Shown: piece by piece, positions 1 through 11,757 of the stretch
Numbering within the stretch: position 1 is the stretch's first letter
How the letters are laid out: each line of letters begins with the position of its first letter
Source of the DNA: Pseudoxanthomonas suwonensis
GTDB taxonomy: Bacteria; Pseudomonadota; Gammaproteobacteria; Xanthomonadales; Xanthomonadaceae
NCBI RefSeq assembly: GCF_010093235.1
Contig: NZ_PDWP01000022.1
Coordinates: 1-64,000 of the forward strand
Direction: 5' to 3'
Length of the DNA: 64,000 nt
Program-made: the position numbers and the translations under genes
Notes under the pieces: generated by a model
What the model was told of the DNA's origin: nothing
Seen by the model: only the letters and a program-made list of their open reading frames with translations
Databases searched by the model: none

Positions 1-63
1 GAGTGAGGGGCGGGCCCGGTTACGTGGTAACAGCGTGAACGCAAGCGGCGCGTGAAAGCGGCG

Positions 64-870
64 TTAGACGTAGTGCATCCTGCGGGTCATGCCGCCGTCG
101 ACGACGAACTCCTGCCCGGTGATGAAGCCCGAGAGGGCCGGGGCCAGGAGGTGGACGGCCAGCGCGGCGATGTCCTCCGGCGTGCCGACGCGGCCGGCCG
201 GGTGCTGCTGGTGGTCGCGGCGCGTCAGCTTCGGTTTGCGCCGGCTGGCTGGCGCGCGCCAGCCCTCGGTGGCGATCCAGCCCGGGCTGATGCAGTTCAC
301 CCGCACCTTCGGGCCTTCGCTCAGCGCCAGCGCATGGGTGAAGGCGACCAGCCCGCCCTTGGCCGCGGCATAGGCCTCGCTGTGGGGTTCGGACTGGTGG
401 GCGCGGGTCGAGGCGATGTTGACGATGGCGCCGCCATCCGGCGTCTGGCGCAGCGCGGGCAGGGCATGGCGGCTGCACAGGAAGGCCCCATGCAGGCTGG
501 ACAGGCGCCGGTTCCATTCCGCCGGGTCCAGCCGTTCGAGCGGCGGCACGTGCGGATCCGGCAGGCCGGCGTTGTTCACCAGGCCGTCGATGCGGCCGAA
601 GCGGTCCAGCGCCGCGGCGACGAACGCGGCGGCGCTGCGGTCGCTGGCCACGTCCAGGCGGCGGAACAGCGCCCGCGCCGGGGCGCCCCACTCGCGCAGG
701 CAGGCGCGGCCGGCGTCGGCATCGAGGTCGCCGATCACCACGCTGCCGCCGGCGCCGATCACCGCCTGGGCGATGCCGCGGCCGATGCCCTGGGCGCCGC
801 CGGTGACCAGGACCACGCGGTCCTGCAGCGGCGCCGGGTTCCAGGGCTGGATGGGCGGGATGGATGGCAT
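64..870 (-). CDS. SDR family NAD(P)-dependent oxidoreductase
   Basis: A 268-residue classical short-chain dehydrogenase/reductase. The Rossmann cofactor loop TGGAQGIG is at residues 23-30, NNAG at 99-102, and the catalytic Ser154, Tyr167 and Lys171 (YAAAK) are all present. The C-terminal VDGG is typical of the family. The length is slightly above the usual 250 because of about 17 extra N-terminal residues. The substrate cannot be read from the sequence. It lies downstream of DUF1415 on the same strand with an 85 bp gap, so co-transcription is possible but not shown. The fold is certain; the reaction is not. Confidence 0.9.
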   Translation of the reverse strand: MPSIPPIQPWNPAPLQDRVVLVTGGAQGIGRGIAQAVIGAGGSVVIGDLDADAGRACLREWGAPARALFRRLDVASDRSAAAFVAAALDRFGRIDGLVNNAGLPDPHVPPLERLDPAEWNRRLSSLHGAFLCSRHALPALRQTPDGGAIVNIASTRAHQSEPHSEAYAAAKGGLVAFTHALALSEGPKVRVNCISPGWIATEGWRAPASRRKPKLTRRDHQQHPAGRVGTPEDIAALAVHLLAPALSGFITGQEFVVDGGMTRRMHYV

Positions 871-955
871 GGGCTGGCTCCGGCCGGGACCTGCAGTGTC
901 GCCACGCCCGCGTGCAGGGGATGCAGGCGCGACGGCGGCCGCGCCTGCACCCGGC

Positions 956-1546
956 TCAAGCTGCGTCGTCGTCCGCGAGCAGCCTGCGCCAGCCCTCGTG
1001 GCCGAGCTTGCGCAGGGTCGCGTAGTTGCGCTCCACGATCACGTCCGCTTCCGGGTAGGCGTCCACCGCGCGGCTGACGCTGTCCTCCCGCAGCAGGTGC
1101 AGGATCGGGTAGGGCGCGCGGTTGGAGTAGTTCTCGATGTCGTCCGGGCGGCTGTCGGCGAACTGGTAATCAGGATGGAAGCTGGCCACCTGCAGCACGC
1201 CGTCCAGCTCCAGCGCTTCCACCAGCGCGTCGGCCTGGTCGAGGAAGTCGTTGAAGTCGAGGAAGTCGCCCAGCACCAGCGGATGCACCAGCAGGGTGGT
1301 GTCGACCTGCCCGGCCGGGGTGTCGCGCAGCAGCACCAGCTCCTCGCCGAGCTGCTCGACCAGCTGCTCCGGCGTGGTCGCGTCGCTGACCACGAAGCGC
1401 ACCTGCTCCTTGACGTACACCGCCTTGGCGAACGGGCACAGGTTCAGGCCTATCACGGCCTTCTCCAGCCAGCGCCGGGTGTCGGCCAGGACCTTCGCTT
1501 CGTCCAGCGCGCCCTCGGCGGGATTGCCCGCGTCCAAGTCAGTCAC
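956..1546 (-). CDS. DUF1415 family protein
   Basis: A 196-residue soluble protein matching the DUF1415 family of uncharacterised gammaproteobacterial proteins. The N-terminal stretch with GLNLCPFAK (about residues 33-41) and the FHPDYQF segment are typical of the family as remembered. It starts with GTG at 1546, and the yajQ stop codon (1539-1541) lies inside its first codons, an 8-base overlap that suggests translational coupling. No signal peptide or membrane segment is seen. No biochemical function is known to me. Confidence 0.88.
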   Translation of the reverse strand: MTDLDAGNPAEGALDEAKVLADTRRWLEKAVIGLNLCPFAKAVYVKEQVRFVVSDATTPEQLVEQLGEELVLLRDTPAGQVDTTLLVHPLVLGDFLDFNDFLDQADALVEALELDGVLQVASFHPDYQFADSRPDDIENYSNRAPYPILHLLREDSVSRAVDAYPEADVIVERNYATLRKLGHEGWRRLLADDDAA

Positions 1547-2021
1547 GGAAGTTCTCGAACTGCAGCGGGATGCCGAAATCGCCCTTGCGCAGCAGGGCGA
1601 TGGCCTCCTGCAGGTCGTCGCGCTTCTTGCCGTTGACCCGCAGCTTCTCGCCGTTGATCTGGCTGTCGACCTTGAGCTTGGCGTCCTTGAGCGCGGCCTG
1701 GATCTTCTTGGCCGTCTCGCGCTCGATGCCCTGCCTGACGGTGACCTTCTGCCGCGCGCCGGCCAGGTTGGTCTCGACGTCGCCGAATTCCAGGCAGCGG
1801 ATGTCGATGCCGCGGGCAGTCAGGCGCTGCTTGAGGATGTCGGTCATCTGCTTGAGCTGGAAGTCGCTGGGCGCGGACTGGCTGATGATGTTGTCGTCCA
1901 GGGCGAACTTCGCGTCCACGCCCTTGAAGTCGAAGCGGGTGGTCAGTTCGCGGCTGGCCTGGTCGACTGCATTGGTCAGCTCGTGGGTGTCCACTTCGGA
2001 CACGATGTCGAACGAAGGCAT
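1539..2021 (-). CDS. yajQ: YajQ family nucleotide-binding protein
   Basis: A 160-residue YajQ/UPF0234 protein. The frame is open further upstream to 2189, but the start at MPSFDIVSEVD (ATG at 2021) matches the conserved family N-terminus and follows an AGGAG-like site. Two ferredoxin-like halves can be traced, with conserved TRFDFKG and the C-terminal LQFENFRD. In Xanthomonas campestris a YajQ homologue binds cyclic di-GMP and acts in virulence gene control; whether this copy does so is inference. It overlaps DUF1415 by 8 bases. Confidence 0.93.
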   Translation of the reverse strand: MPSFDIVSEVDTHELTNAVDQASRELTTRFDFKGVDAKFALDDNIISQSAPSDFQLKQMTDILKQRLTARGIDIRCLEFGDVETNLAGARQKVTVRQGIERETAKKIQAALKDAKLKVDSQINGEKLRVNGKKRDDLQEAIALLRKGDFGIPLQFENFRD

Positions 2022-2109
2022 TGGGATACTCCTGGTGCGATGCGCACATTCTAGGCGGTGCCCGGGCCGGGAGCGCGCATGGGGCCGCGCATGCGCGGAT
2101 AATGGGCGC

Positions 2110-3009
2110 ATGCCTCCCCGTCCCCGCTCGAACCTGGCCGCCGCCGGCTGGATGGTCGCCGCCATCGCCTGCTTCTCGGTGATGGACACGGCGATGAAGC
2201 TGCTGTCCGCCCGCTACCCGCCGTTGGAGGTGACCCTGCTGCGCGGCGCGGCCTCGTTGCCGTTCGTGCTGGCCTGGGTGATGGCCACCGCTGGCGTGCG
2301 CTCGATCCTGCCGGTGCGCTGGGGCCTGCACCTGCTGCGCGGCGTGCTGGGCATGGCGATGATCGGCTGCTTCGTGTTCGCCTTGAAGCGCATGCCGCTG
2401 TCCACCGCCTACACGATCTACTTCGTCGCGCCGCTGCTGGTGGCGGCGCTGTCGGTACCGGTGCTGGGCGAGCGCGTGGGGCCAAGGCGCTGGACCGCGA
2501 TCGCCATCGGCCTGGTCGGCGTGGTCGTGGTGCTGCGGCCGGGCGTGGACGGGCTGGTGTCGTTCCCCGGGCTGATGGTGCTGCTGGCCGCCGCCGCCTA
2601 TGCCGTGGCCGCGGTCAGCGTCAGCCTGCTGACCCGCACCGACACGCCCCAGTCGATGGTGGCGTGGTTCCTGGCGATCATGGCCATTGTCGCTGGCCTG
2701 GCGGCGATTCCCGGCTGGGTGCCACTGCAGCGCGGGGATGCGCTGCTGATCCTGGGCATGGGCCTGGCCGGTGCGCTCGGCCAGATCGCGCTGACCACCG
2801 CCTTCATGCGTGGCGACGCCTCGCTGATCGCGCCGCTGGAATACACCGGCCTGGTCTGGGTGATCGGCTGGGACTGGCTGTTCTGGCGCACCCTGCCGGA
2901 CGGCGTCACCTGGATCGGCGCGGCCATCATCATGGGCAGCGGCCTGTACCTGCTGCGCCGCGAGCGCACGGTCGGGGCCTCGCGCAGCGCACCGCTGGAC
3001 CATTCCTGA
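2110..3009 (+). CDS. DMT superfamily permease (EamA domains)
   Basis: A 299-residue inner-membrane protein with about ten hydrophobic helices in two EamA repeats (roughly residues 10-135 and 148-280), the standard drug/metabolite transporter architecture. The reading frame stays open upstream to 1570, but that part is antisense to yajQ. The ATG at 2110, followed by a short basic N-terminus, gives the normal family length. Features such as RGAASLPF in helix 2 and EYTGLVW in the second repeat fit the EamA/RhaT branch. The substrate is unknown. It is divergent from yajQ with an 88 bp gap. Confidence 0.88.
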   Translation: MPPRPRSNLAAAGWMVAAIACFSVMDTAMKLLSARYPPLEVTLLRGAASLPFVLAWVMATAGVRSILPVRWGLHLLRGVLGMAMIGCFVFALKRMPLSTAYTIYFVAPLLVAALSVPVLGERVGPRRWTAIAIGLVGVVVVLRPGVDGLVSFPGLMVLLAAAAYAVAAVSVSLLTRTDTPQSMVAWFLAIMAIVAGLAAIPGWVPLQRGDALLILGMGLAGALGQIALTTAFMRGDASLIAPLEYTGLVWVIGWDWLFWRTLPDGVTWIGAAIIMGSGLYLLRRERTVGASRSAPLDHS

Positions 3010-3130
3010 GCTGGCGCGGTACGCGGGGGAGCGGGACGCAGCGGCGCGCGGCTGGAACGCCGGCCCGCGCCGCCGGGGCAGGGCAGCTGCTAGGCTTGCC
3101 GGCCCGCGCGCCGATGCCTTCCAAGCCCAC

Positions 3131-4138
3131 GTGATCCGGTTCCAGCAGGTCCACAAGTCCTACGCCGTGGGCGGCCGCCAGGTCGCCGCCCTGCATCCGC
3201 TCGACCTGGAGATCGAGGCCGGCGAGGTGTTCGGCATCATCGGCCACTCCGGCGCCGGCAAGTCCACCCTGATCCGCCTGATCAACCGCCTGGAGGCGCC
3301 CAGCGGCGGCCAGCTGTGGGTCGAGGGCCAGGACGTGGCGGCGCTGGACGGCGACGGCCTGCGCGCGCTGCGCCGCCGGGGCGGCATGATCTTCCAGCAC
3401 TTCAACCTGCTGTCCTCGCGCACAGTGGCGCAGAACGTGGCCTTCCCGCTGGAACTGGCCGGCGAACCGCGCGCACGCATCGACGCGCGGGTGGCGGAAC
3501 TGCTGGCGCGGGTCGGCCTGGCAGACCAGGCGAACAAGTATCCGGCGCAACTTTCCGGTGGACAGAAGCAGCGTGTGGGCATCGCCCGCGCCCTGGCCAC
3601 CGGGCCGAAGATCCTGCTGTGCGACGAGGCCACCAGCGCGCTGGACCCGCAGACCACCGCCTCCGTGCTGTCCCTGCTGGCCAGGATCAACCGCGAGCTG
3701 GGCCTGACCATCGTCCTGATCACCCACGAGATGGACGTGATCCGCCGCGTCTGCGACCGGGTCGCCGTGCTCGACGCCGGCCGCCTGGTCGAGAGCGGCC
3801 CGGTCACCGAAGTCTTCCTGCACCCGAAGCACCCGACCACCCGCCGCTTCGTGTCCGAGGCCGAGCACGTGGACGAGCACGGGCTGCACGCCGACTTCGC
3901 CGCGGTGCAGGGCCGCATCCTGCGCCTGACCTTCCTCGGCGCCGATACCTATGCGCCGCTGCTGGGCCGGATCGCGCGCGAGGCGGGCGTGGACTACAAC
4001 ATCCTTTCCGGACGCATCGACCGCATCCGCGACACGCCCTACGGCCAGCTGGTCGTGGCCCTGGTCGGCGGCGACGCCGACGCGGCGCAGCGGGCGTTCG
4101 AGTCGGCCGGGGTCACCGTGGAGGTGCTGCGCACATGA
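3131..4138 (+). CDS. metN: Methionine ABC transporter ATP-binding protein MetN
   Basis: A 335-residue ATPase of the MetNIQ D/L-methionine importer. Walker A (GHSGAGKST, about residues 38-46), the signature LSGGQKQR and Walker B ([13 protein letters not shown]) are intact. The C-terminal ~80 residues form the NIL/ACT-like domain that senses intracellular methionine in this family. Start is GTG at 3131. The stop overlaps the metI start as ATGA, so the two are coupled. No SAM riboswitch or clear MetJ box is visible in the 120 bases upstream. Confidence 0.96.
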   Translation: MIRFQQVHKSYAVGGRQVAALHPLDLEIEAGEVFGIIGHSGAGKSTLIRLINRLEAPSGGQLWVEGQDVAALDGDGLRALRRRGGMIFQHFNLLSSRTVAQNVAFPLELAGEPRARIDARVAELLARVGLADQANKYPAQLSGGQKQRVGIARALATGPKILLCDEATSALDPQTTASVLSLLARINRELGLTIVLITHEMDVIRRVCDRVAVLDAGRLVESGPVTEVFLHPKHPTTRRFVSEAEHVDEHGLHADFAAVQGRILRLTFLGADTYAPLLGRIAREAGVDYNILSGRIDRIRDTPYGQLVVALVGGDADAAQRAFESAGVTVEVLRT

Positions 4139-4836
4139 ACATCTTCGCCATGATCGCCACCAGCGCGGGCTTCTTCCGCAACCTGGACGCCGGCAAGTGG
4201 GCCGAGATCGGCCAGGCCACGCTGGATACACTCGCGATGCTTGGCGGCGCGCTACCGCTGACCATGCTGTTCGGCCTGCCGCTGGGCGTGCTGCTGTTCC
4301 TGGCCGGGCCGCGCCAGCTGCACGAGCGCCGCGGGCTGTACGCGGTACTGTCGCTGGTGGTGAACATCCTGCGTTCGGTGCCTTTCATCATCCTGATGAT
4401 CGCGATGATCCCGCTGACCCTGGCGGTGATGGGCACCTCGCTGGGCGTACGTGGCGCGATCCTGCCGCTGGTGGTGGGCGCGGCGCCGTTCTACGCGCGC
4501 CTGGTGGAGACCGCGCTGCGCGAGGTCGACCGCGGCGTGATCGAGGCCACCCTGGCGATGGGCGCCACCACCTGGCAGCTGGTCTGGCGGGTGCTGCTGC
4601 CGGAGGCGCGGCCTGGCCTGGTCGCCGGCGCCACCGTCACCACCATCGCCCTGGTCGGCTTCACCGCCATGGGCGGTGCGATCGGCTCGGGCGGCCTGGG
4701 CGACCTGGCCTTCCGCGACGGCTACCAGCGTTCGCACACCGACGTGGCCCTGGTCACGGTGGTGCTGCTGCTGGTGCTGGTGCAGCTGGTGCAGATGCTG
4801 GGCGACCGCCTGGTAGCCCGCTACAGCCGCCGCTGA
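4135..4836 (+). CDS. metI: Methionine ABC transporter permease MetI
   Basis: A 233-residue inner-membrane permease of the methionine importer with about five transmembrane helices. The cytoplasmic EAA-type coupling loop ([20 protein letters not shown]) contacts MetN. The ATG at 4135 overlaps the metN stop, and length and start match the family. It pairs with the MetQ lipoprotein 42 bp downstream. Confidence 0.95.
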   Translation: MNIFAMIATSAGFFRNLDAGKWAEIGQATLDTLAMLGGALPLTMLFGLPLGVLLFLAGPRQLHERRGLYAVLSLVVNILRSVPFIILMIAMIPLTLAVMGTSLGVRGAILPLVVGAAPFYARLVETALREVDRGVIEATLAMGATTWQLVWRVLLPEARPGLVAGATVTTIALVGFTAMGGAIGSGGLGDLAFRDGYQRSHTDVALVTVVLLLVLVQLVQMLGDRLVARYSRR

Positions 4837-4878
4837 GCCTTATCCTCCATCCACGTCCTTCCCCACGGATTCCTTCCC

Positions 4879-5679
4879 ATGCGCGCCATCCTCCTGCCCG
4901 TCCTCATCGCCGCCAGCACCGTGCTTGCCGGTTGCGGCGGCGGTTCCGGTTCCACCGGCAACGACACCCTCAGCGTGGCCGCCACCGCGGTGCCGCACGC
5001 CGAGATCCTGGAGGTGGCCAGGCCGATCCTGGAGAAGGAGGGCGTGCGCCTGCAGGTGCGCGTGTTCAACGACTACGTGCAGCCCAACGACCAGGTCGCG
5101 CAGAAGCACATCGACGTCAACTACTTCCAGACCGAGCCCTACCTGGATGCCTACAACAAGGGTCGGGGCACCGGCCTGGTGACGGTGACCGGCGTGCACA
5201 TCGAACCGTTCGGCGCGTACTCGCGCCGCCACGCCTCGCTGGAGGCGCTGCCGGCCGGCGCCGACGTGGCCATCCCCAACGACCCGAGCAACAACTCGCG
5301 CGCGCTGATCCTGCTGCACACCGCCGGCGTGATCACCCTGGCGGACCCGAGCAACGCGCTGGCCACCCAGCGCGACATCACCGCAAATCCCAAGGGCCTG
5401 AAGTTCCGCGAGCTGGACTCGGCGATGCTGCCGCGGATCCTCGACCAGGTGGACCTGGCCCTGATCAACACCAACTACGCGCTGGATGCCGGGCTGGACC
5501 CCACCCGCGATGCGCTGGCGATCGAAGGCAGCGATTCGCCGTACGTGAACTTCCTGGTCGCCCGCCCGGACAACAGGGATGATCCGCGGGTGCAGGCCCT
5601 CGCACGCGCGCTGACCAGCCCGGAAGTGAAGGCCTTCATCGAAGACAAGTACAAGGGCGCCGTGCTGCCGGCGTTCTGA
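4879..5679 (+). CDS. metQ: Methionine-binding lipoprotein MetQ (NlpA family)
   Basis: A 266-residue periplasmic substrate-binding lipoprotein. The N-terminus is a lipoprotein signal with lipobox LAGC, so Cys19 should be acylated. The rest is an NlpA/MetQ fold, including HAEILEVARPIL and the DVNYFQTEPYL ligand-region motif. As the third gene after metN-metI it completes the importer. Length is normal. Confidence 0.95.
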   Translation: MRAILLPVLIAASTVLAGCGGGSGSTGNDTLSVAATAVPHAEILEVARPILEKEGVRLQVRVFNDYVQPNDQVAQKHIDVNYFQTEPYLDAYNKGRGTGLVTVTGVHIEPFGAYSRRHASLEALPAGADVAIPNDPSNNSRALILLHTAGVITLADPSNALATQRDITANPKGLKFRELDSAMLPRILDQVDLALINTNYALDAGLDPTRDALAIEGSDSPYVNFLVARPDNRDDPRVQALARALTSPEVKAFIEDKYKGAVLPAF

Positions 5680-5688
5680 GCCGCGCGC

Positions 5689-6240
5689 ATGCCGGTCCTG
5701 CTGGCCCTCGTCGCCGTCCTGGCGCTGTTCCTGGCCCTGCTGCCGGTGGCGCTGGCGCTGCGCATCCGTGGCGCCTTCAACACCCGCCGCCAGGCATGGG
5801 TGCTGCCGCTGCGGCTGGCCTGGTGGTCGAGCCTGTTGTCGGCGGGGCTGTTCGCGCTGACCGTGCTGCTGGCGGGATTCTTCTGGAGCAACGTGTGGAG
5901 CTACGTGCCCGTGGCGGCGCTGGCGGGCATCGCGCTCGGCCTGCTCGCCACCACCCGCGTGCGCTTCGTCGAGACCACCGAGGGCCTGTTCTACCGGACC
6001 AGCCCGGTGGTGTCGGTGGGCCTGATGGTGCTGGTCCTGGTGCGGCTGGTGGCCGGCATGGTGCAGGGTTTCCGCGTGGCCTTCGGCGGCGCGGCGTGGC
6101 CGGAATCGGGCTGGCTCAGCCATGCCGGGATGATGGCCGTCGGCGGCCTGCTGCTGGGCTATGCCCTGGTCATGACCCGATACCTGTACGCACGTACCGC
6201 GGCGTACAGGCGCGACGGCGGGGTGCTGCGCCGCCGGTGA
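5689..6240 (+). CDS. Small integral membrane protein
   Basis: A 183-residue protein with about five hydrophobic helices (near residues 3-22, 40-60, 65-85, 103-122 and 140-160) and a basic C-terminal tail. It starts 9 bases after metQ, so it may be read from the same transcript. The layout faintly recalls DUF1453/CcdC-like membrane proteins, but the match rests on memory of family shape only. No catalytic or metal-binding motif is seen. Confidence 0.7.
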   Translation: MPVLLALVAVLALFLALLPVALALRIRGAFNTRRQAWVLPLRLAWWSSLLSAGLFALTVLLAGFFWSNVWSYVPVAALAGIALGLLATTRVRFVETTEGLFYRTSPVVSVGLMVLVLVRLVAGMVQGFRVAFGGAAWPESGWLSHAGMMAVGGLLLGYALVMTRYLYARTAAYRRDGGVLRRR

Positions 6241-6287
6241 GGGCGCGCGTCGGTTAGCCTTTCCCGGTCCACCCGGGGAGGAACACG

Positions 6288-7061
6288 ATGGTGCTGCAGT
6301 GGATCGGTGGGCGCCTGGCGCGCTTCCTGGCAAGGCCCCGTCCGGGTCGCTCACGCGGTCCCACCAGCCGCCTGGAGCTGGTGGCGGCGACCCTGCGCCG
6401 CGGCGACGTGCTGCTGGTCGAAGGCACCAGCCGCTTCGCCAGCGCGATCAAGTACCTCACCCAGTCGACCTGGTCGCATGCCGCACTGTGCCTGGGCGTA
6501 CCCGACGGCGAAGACCAGCCGTGGTTCGTGGACGTGGACGTCAACGACGGCGTGCGCAGCGTGCCGCTGTCGGAGTTCGCGGGCCTGCACCTGCGCATCT
6601 GCCGGCCGGTGGGGCTTGCGCCAGGCGAAGTCGATGCTGTCGCCGGCTTCATGCTGGAGCGGCGGGGCCACAGCTACGACCTCAAGAACATCCTCGACCT
6701 GGCGCGTTACCTCATCCGCCAGCCGCCGGTGCCGGACACCTTCAAGCGGCGGATGCTGGCGCTGGGCAGTGGGGAGCCGACGCGCGCGATCTGTTCCACC
6801 CTGCTGGCGCAGGCCTTCGGTTCGATCGGCTACCCGATCCTGCCCGGGATCGAAGTGCTGGAGGGACAGGGCGCGGACGGACGGTTCATGCGCGAGGAGG
6901 TGCTGCACATCCGCCACCACAGCCTCTATACGCCCCGCGACTTCGACGTCTCGCCGTTCTTCCAGGTGGTCAAGCCGCGGCTGGAGGCAGGATTCGACTA
7001 CCGCCGCGTGGTGTGGGCGTCGCAGCCATTGCACGACGCGATCGCCGCCACCGCGGCCTGA
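6288..7061 (+). CDS. YiiX-like permuted papain-like amidohydrolase
   Basis: A 257-residue protein resembling YiiX/YebB permuted NlpC/P60-like cysteine hydrolases. In the permuted order a His-containing motif comes first (WSHAALCLG, His64) and the catalytic Cys second (ICSTLLAQAF, Cys169), with the RGD-VLLVEG strand just before. It lacks a clear signal peptide, so location is uncertain. Substrates could be peptide or lipid amide bonds. It is followed by a strong hairpin and is convergent with ompW. Confidence 0.75.
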   Translation: MVLQWIGGRLARFLARPRPGRSRGPTSRLELVAATLRRGDVLLVEGTSRFASAIKYLTQSTWSHAALCLGVPDGEDQPWFVDVDVNDGVRSVPLSEFAGLHLRICRPVGLAPGEVDAVAGFMLERRGHSYDLKNILDLARYLIRQPPVPDTFKRRMLALGSGEPTRAICSTLLAQAFGSIGYPILPGIEVLEGQGADGRFMREEVLHIRHHSLYTPRDFDVSPFFQVVKPRLEAGFDYRRVVWASQPLHDAIAATAA

Positions 7062-7088
7062 CACGTCTGGCCGCGGCGCAGACGCGGG

Positions 7089-7110
7089 GAACGGGCCCGG
7101 GGGCCCGTTC
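7089..7110. terminator. Palindromic terminator between convergent genes
   Basis: A near-perfect inverted repeat (GAACGGGCCC, then GGGCCCGTTC) lies between two convergent genes. On the plus strand it is followed by TCTCCCTT, not a clean U tract, so termination strength is uncertain. Confidence 0.55.
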
Positions 7111-7139
7111 TCCCTTGCAGCGTTGGAACGCGTGGTGGA

Positions 7140-7766
7140 TCAGAAGCGCGCGCCGATACCGATGCCGACGGTCCACGGGTCGAGCTTGAGGTCCTCGCCG
7201 GTGCCCTGGCCGGCCACGCGGACTTCCGGGCGCGAGTGCATGTAGCGCACGTCGGTACGGGCGAACCAGGTCTCGTTGATGTTCATGTCCACGCCGACGG
7301 TGCCGATGGCGCCCTTGGCGGTCTCCAGGCCGACGACGCCGTCCAGGCCGGCCACGTCCTCGTTGCTGAAGTTGGATTCGTAATAGCCCAGGCCCACGAA
7401 CGGACGGAAGGTCTGGCCGGCCTGGCCGAAGTGCCACTGGCCGCTCAGCGCGATCGGCTGCTGCTGGACGGTGCCCAGCTTGCCCAGGCTGTCGCTGCGG
7501 ACCCGGTGGTCGAACTTGTCGGCCGCGCCCCACAGCTCCACCGCGAAGTTCTCGGTGGCGTACCAGCTGGCGCTCAGGGTCGGGGCCGGGCCGCCGTCGA
7601 CCCGCAGGCCATTGCCCGGATCGGAGGGCTCCATGTGGGTGATGCCACCGACCACGGCGAAGCGCTTGTCGGCCGCGGTGGAGGTGGAGGCGTCCTGGGC
7701 GAACGCCGGGGCGGCGACGGCCAGGGCGGGAACCAGGGCGAGGGTCAGGATTCGAATGGACCGCAT
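7140..7766 (-). CDS. OmpW family outer membrane protein
   Basis: A 208-residue OmpW/AlkL-type eight-stranded beta-barrel. The frame is open to 7853, but ATG 7766 follows a good GAGGAGA site and begins a typical Sec signal ending AAPAFAQ. Family marks include the GGITHMEPSD start of the mature part, alternating barrel strands and the terminal aromatic (GIGARF). OmpW proteins pass small hydrophobic compounds across the outer membrane; the ligand here is unknown. Confidence 0.92.
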   Translation of the reverse strand: MRSIRILTLALVPALAVAAPAFAQDASTSTAADKRFAVVGGITHMEPSDPGNGLRVDGGPAPTLSASWYATENFAVELWGAADKFDHRVRSDSLGKLGTVQQQPIALSGQWHFGQAGQTFRPFVGLGYYESNFSNEDVAGLDGVVGLETAKGAIGTVGVDMNINETWFARTDVRYMHSRPEVRVAGQGTGEDLKLDPWTVGIGIGARF

Positions 7767-8141
7767 GGGGGAGTCTCCTCTTCGTTGTTGTGTGCCCGTG
7801 GAGTGGGCGCGGCCGAACGTAGGAGCCCGCGGATGAACCAAACCCTGCCACATCCTGAGGATCCGGGGTCGCGTTCAGCAAAACCCGCGCAAGCTGCGTG
7901 GTTGCTTGGACGCGGGGCGCGTACCGGATTCATCCACGTCGTTGCGGCGTGGATGGTGCGCGAGCAGGGGGTGTACGTGATGCGCCGGTGATAGGGCGCG
8001 ACCCTGCGGTTGCGTATGGTCTCTGTTGAAACCGTGAGGCGCTGAAAGCGGCTCGCAACGTTACGGCTGCGGAGGTTGGCGGGTGGGGCGCGTACGGACA
8101 CAATAGGGGTCTTTCCCCACGCATAACGCCGGAGCCCTGGC
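7767..8141. other. Divergent intergenic region, ompW / aceF
   Basis: A 375 bp spacer between two genes read outward. I see the ompW ribosome site at its left edge and no credible ORF, RNA gene or repeat. It must hold promoters for both genes, but no hexamer pair is convincing enough to name. Confidence 0.6.
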
Positions 8142-9554
8142 ATGGCCGAAATCAAGGAAGCGCGCGTCCCCGACATCGGGGATTACAGCGACGTCCCCGT
8201 CATCGAAGTCCTGGTCGCCGTAGGCGACACCGTGAGCCAGGACCAGGGCCTGGTCACCCTGGAGTCGGACAAGGCGACGCTGGAAGTGCCTTCTCCCTAT
8301 GCCGGCGTGGTCAAGGAACTGAAGGTCAAGCTGGGCGACACCCTGTCCGAGGGCAGCGTCGTGGCCCTGATCGAGGTCGCCGAAGGCAGCAGCGCGCCGG
8401 CCCCCGCCGCCGCGCCGAAGGCCGATGCGGCCCCGGCCGCACCGCAGACCCCGGCCGCCTCGGTCAAGACCGCCGAGACCAGCGAGCGCATCGAGCCGGT
8501 GGCCGTGCCCGAAAAGGCCGACAACCTCGCCCAGCGCGACATCGGCCAGGCCCAGCTGCAGCAGCCGTCCGGCCAGCGCCCCCCGCCGGTCGAGTTCAAC
8601 GCCGACAGCGTGCTTCCGGAAAAGGTGCCTTACGCCACCCCGGCGGTGCGCCTGTTCGCGCGCGAGCTGGGCGTCGACCTGTCCCAGGTCACCGGCAGCG
8701 AGCGTGGCGGCCGCATCACCAGGGAAGACGTGCAGCGCTATGTCAAGGCCGCGCTCGCCGGTGGCGCCTCGCCCTCGGCTCCGGCCGGGGGTGCGACCGG
8801 TGGCAGTGGCCTCAACCTGCTGCCGTGGCCGAAGGTGGACTTCAGCAAGTTCGGCGAGGTCGAAACCAGGGCCCTGTCGCGGATCAAGAAGATCTCCGGC
8901 GCGAACCTGGCCCGCAACTGGGCGATGATCCCGCACGTCACCCAGTTCGACCAGGCCGACATCACCGAGCTGGAAGAACTGCGCGTGCAGCTCAACAAGG
9001 AGCAGGAAAAGGCCAAGTCGGGCATCAAGCTGACCATGCTGGCCTTCCTGCTCAAGGCCTCGGTCGCCGCGCTGAAGCAGTTCCCCGAGTTCAACGCCTC
9101 GCTGGACGAGAGCGGCGAAAACCTGACCCTCAAGAAGTACTTCCACATCGGCTTCGCCGCCGACACGCCGAACGGCCTGGTCGTGCCGGTGATCCGCGAC
9201 GTGGACAGGAAGGGCGTGCTGCAGATCGCCCAGGAGATGGGCGAGCTGGCGAAGAAGGCGCGCGACGGCAAGCTGGGTCCGGCCGACATGACCGGCGGCT
9301 GTTTCTCGATCAGCTCGCTGGGCGGCATCGGCGGCACCGCGTTCACCCCGATCATCAACGCGCCGGAAGTGGCGATCCTGGGCGTGTCCAAGTCCAGCTT
9401 CCAGCCGGTGTGGGACGGCAAGCAGTTCGTGCCGCGCCTGACCCTGCCGCTGTCGCTGAGCTACGACCACCGCGTGATCGACGGCGCCGCCGCCGCGCGC
9501 TTCACCAGCTACCTGGCCCAGGTCCTCGCGGACATGCGCCGCGTGCTGCTGTAA
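8142..9554 (+). CDS. aceF: Pyruvate dehydrogenase E2, dihydrolipoyl acetyltransferase
   Basis: A 470-residue E2 core subunit that transfers acetyl groups to CoA. One lipoyl domain (residues 3-80, lipoylated Lys44 in ESDKATLEV), an Ala/Pro linker, the peripheral-subunit-binding domain (about 165-200, TPAVRLFAREL) and the catalytic domain (about 240-470) with DHRVIDG carrying the active-site His and Asp. The sibling lpdA begins 10 bases later. aceE (E1) is not in the window. Confidence 0.96.
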   Translation: MAEIKEARVPDIGDYSDVPVIEVLVAVGDTVSQDQGLVTLESDKATLEVPSPYAGVVKELKVKLGDTLSEGSVVALIEVAEGSSAPAPAAAPKADAAPAAPQTPAASVKTAETSERIEPVAVPEKADNLAQRDIGQAQLQQPSGQRPPPVEFNADSVLPEKVPYATPAVRLFARELGVDLSQVTGSERGGRITREDVQRYVKAALAGGASPSAPAGGATGGSGLNLLPWPKVDFSKFGEVETRALSRIKKISGANLARNWAMIPHVTQFDQADITELEELRVQLNKEQEKAKSGIKLTMLAFLLKASVAALKQFPEFNASLDESGENLTLKKYFHIGFAADTPNGLVVPVIRDVDRKGVLQIAQEMGELAKKARDGKLGPADMTGGCFSISSLGGIGGTAFTPIINAPEVAILGVSKSSFQPVWDGKQFVPRLTLPLSLSYDHRVIDGAAAARFTSYLAQVLADMRRVLL

Positions 9555-9564
9555 CGGAGGGCAC

Positions 9565-11685
<2,121 letters not shown>

Positions 11686-11705
11686 CCGCACCTTCGTGCC
11701 ACAAC

Positions 11706-11735
11706 GGAAAACCCCGGCTTTGGCCGGGGTTTTCC
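11706..11735. terminator. Bidirectional terminator after lpdA
   Basis: A 13 bp perfect stem with a TTTG loop. GGAAAACCCCGGC pairs with GCCGGGGTTTTCC, with A and T runs at the two ends, so it can end lpdA on the plus strand and the convergent gene on the minus strand. Confidence 0.85.
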
Positions 11736-11757
11736 TTCATGCATCGGTGGAGCGGGT

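Noticed and set aside
3010-3130. SAM riboswitch before metN
   Set aside because: The leader has no recognisable SAM-I or SAM-II core and is mostly GC-rich sequence.
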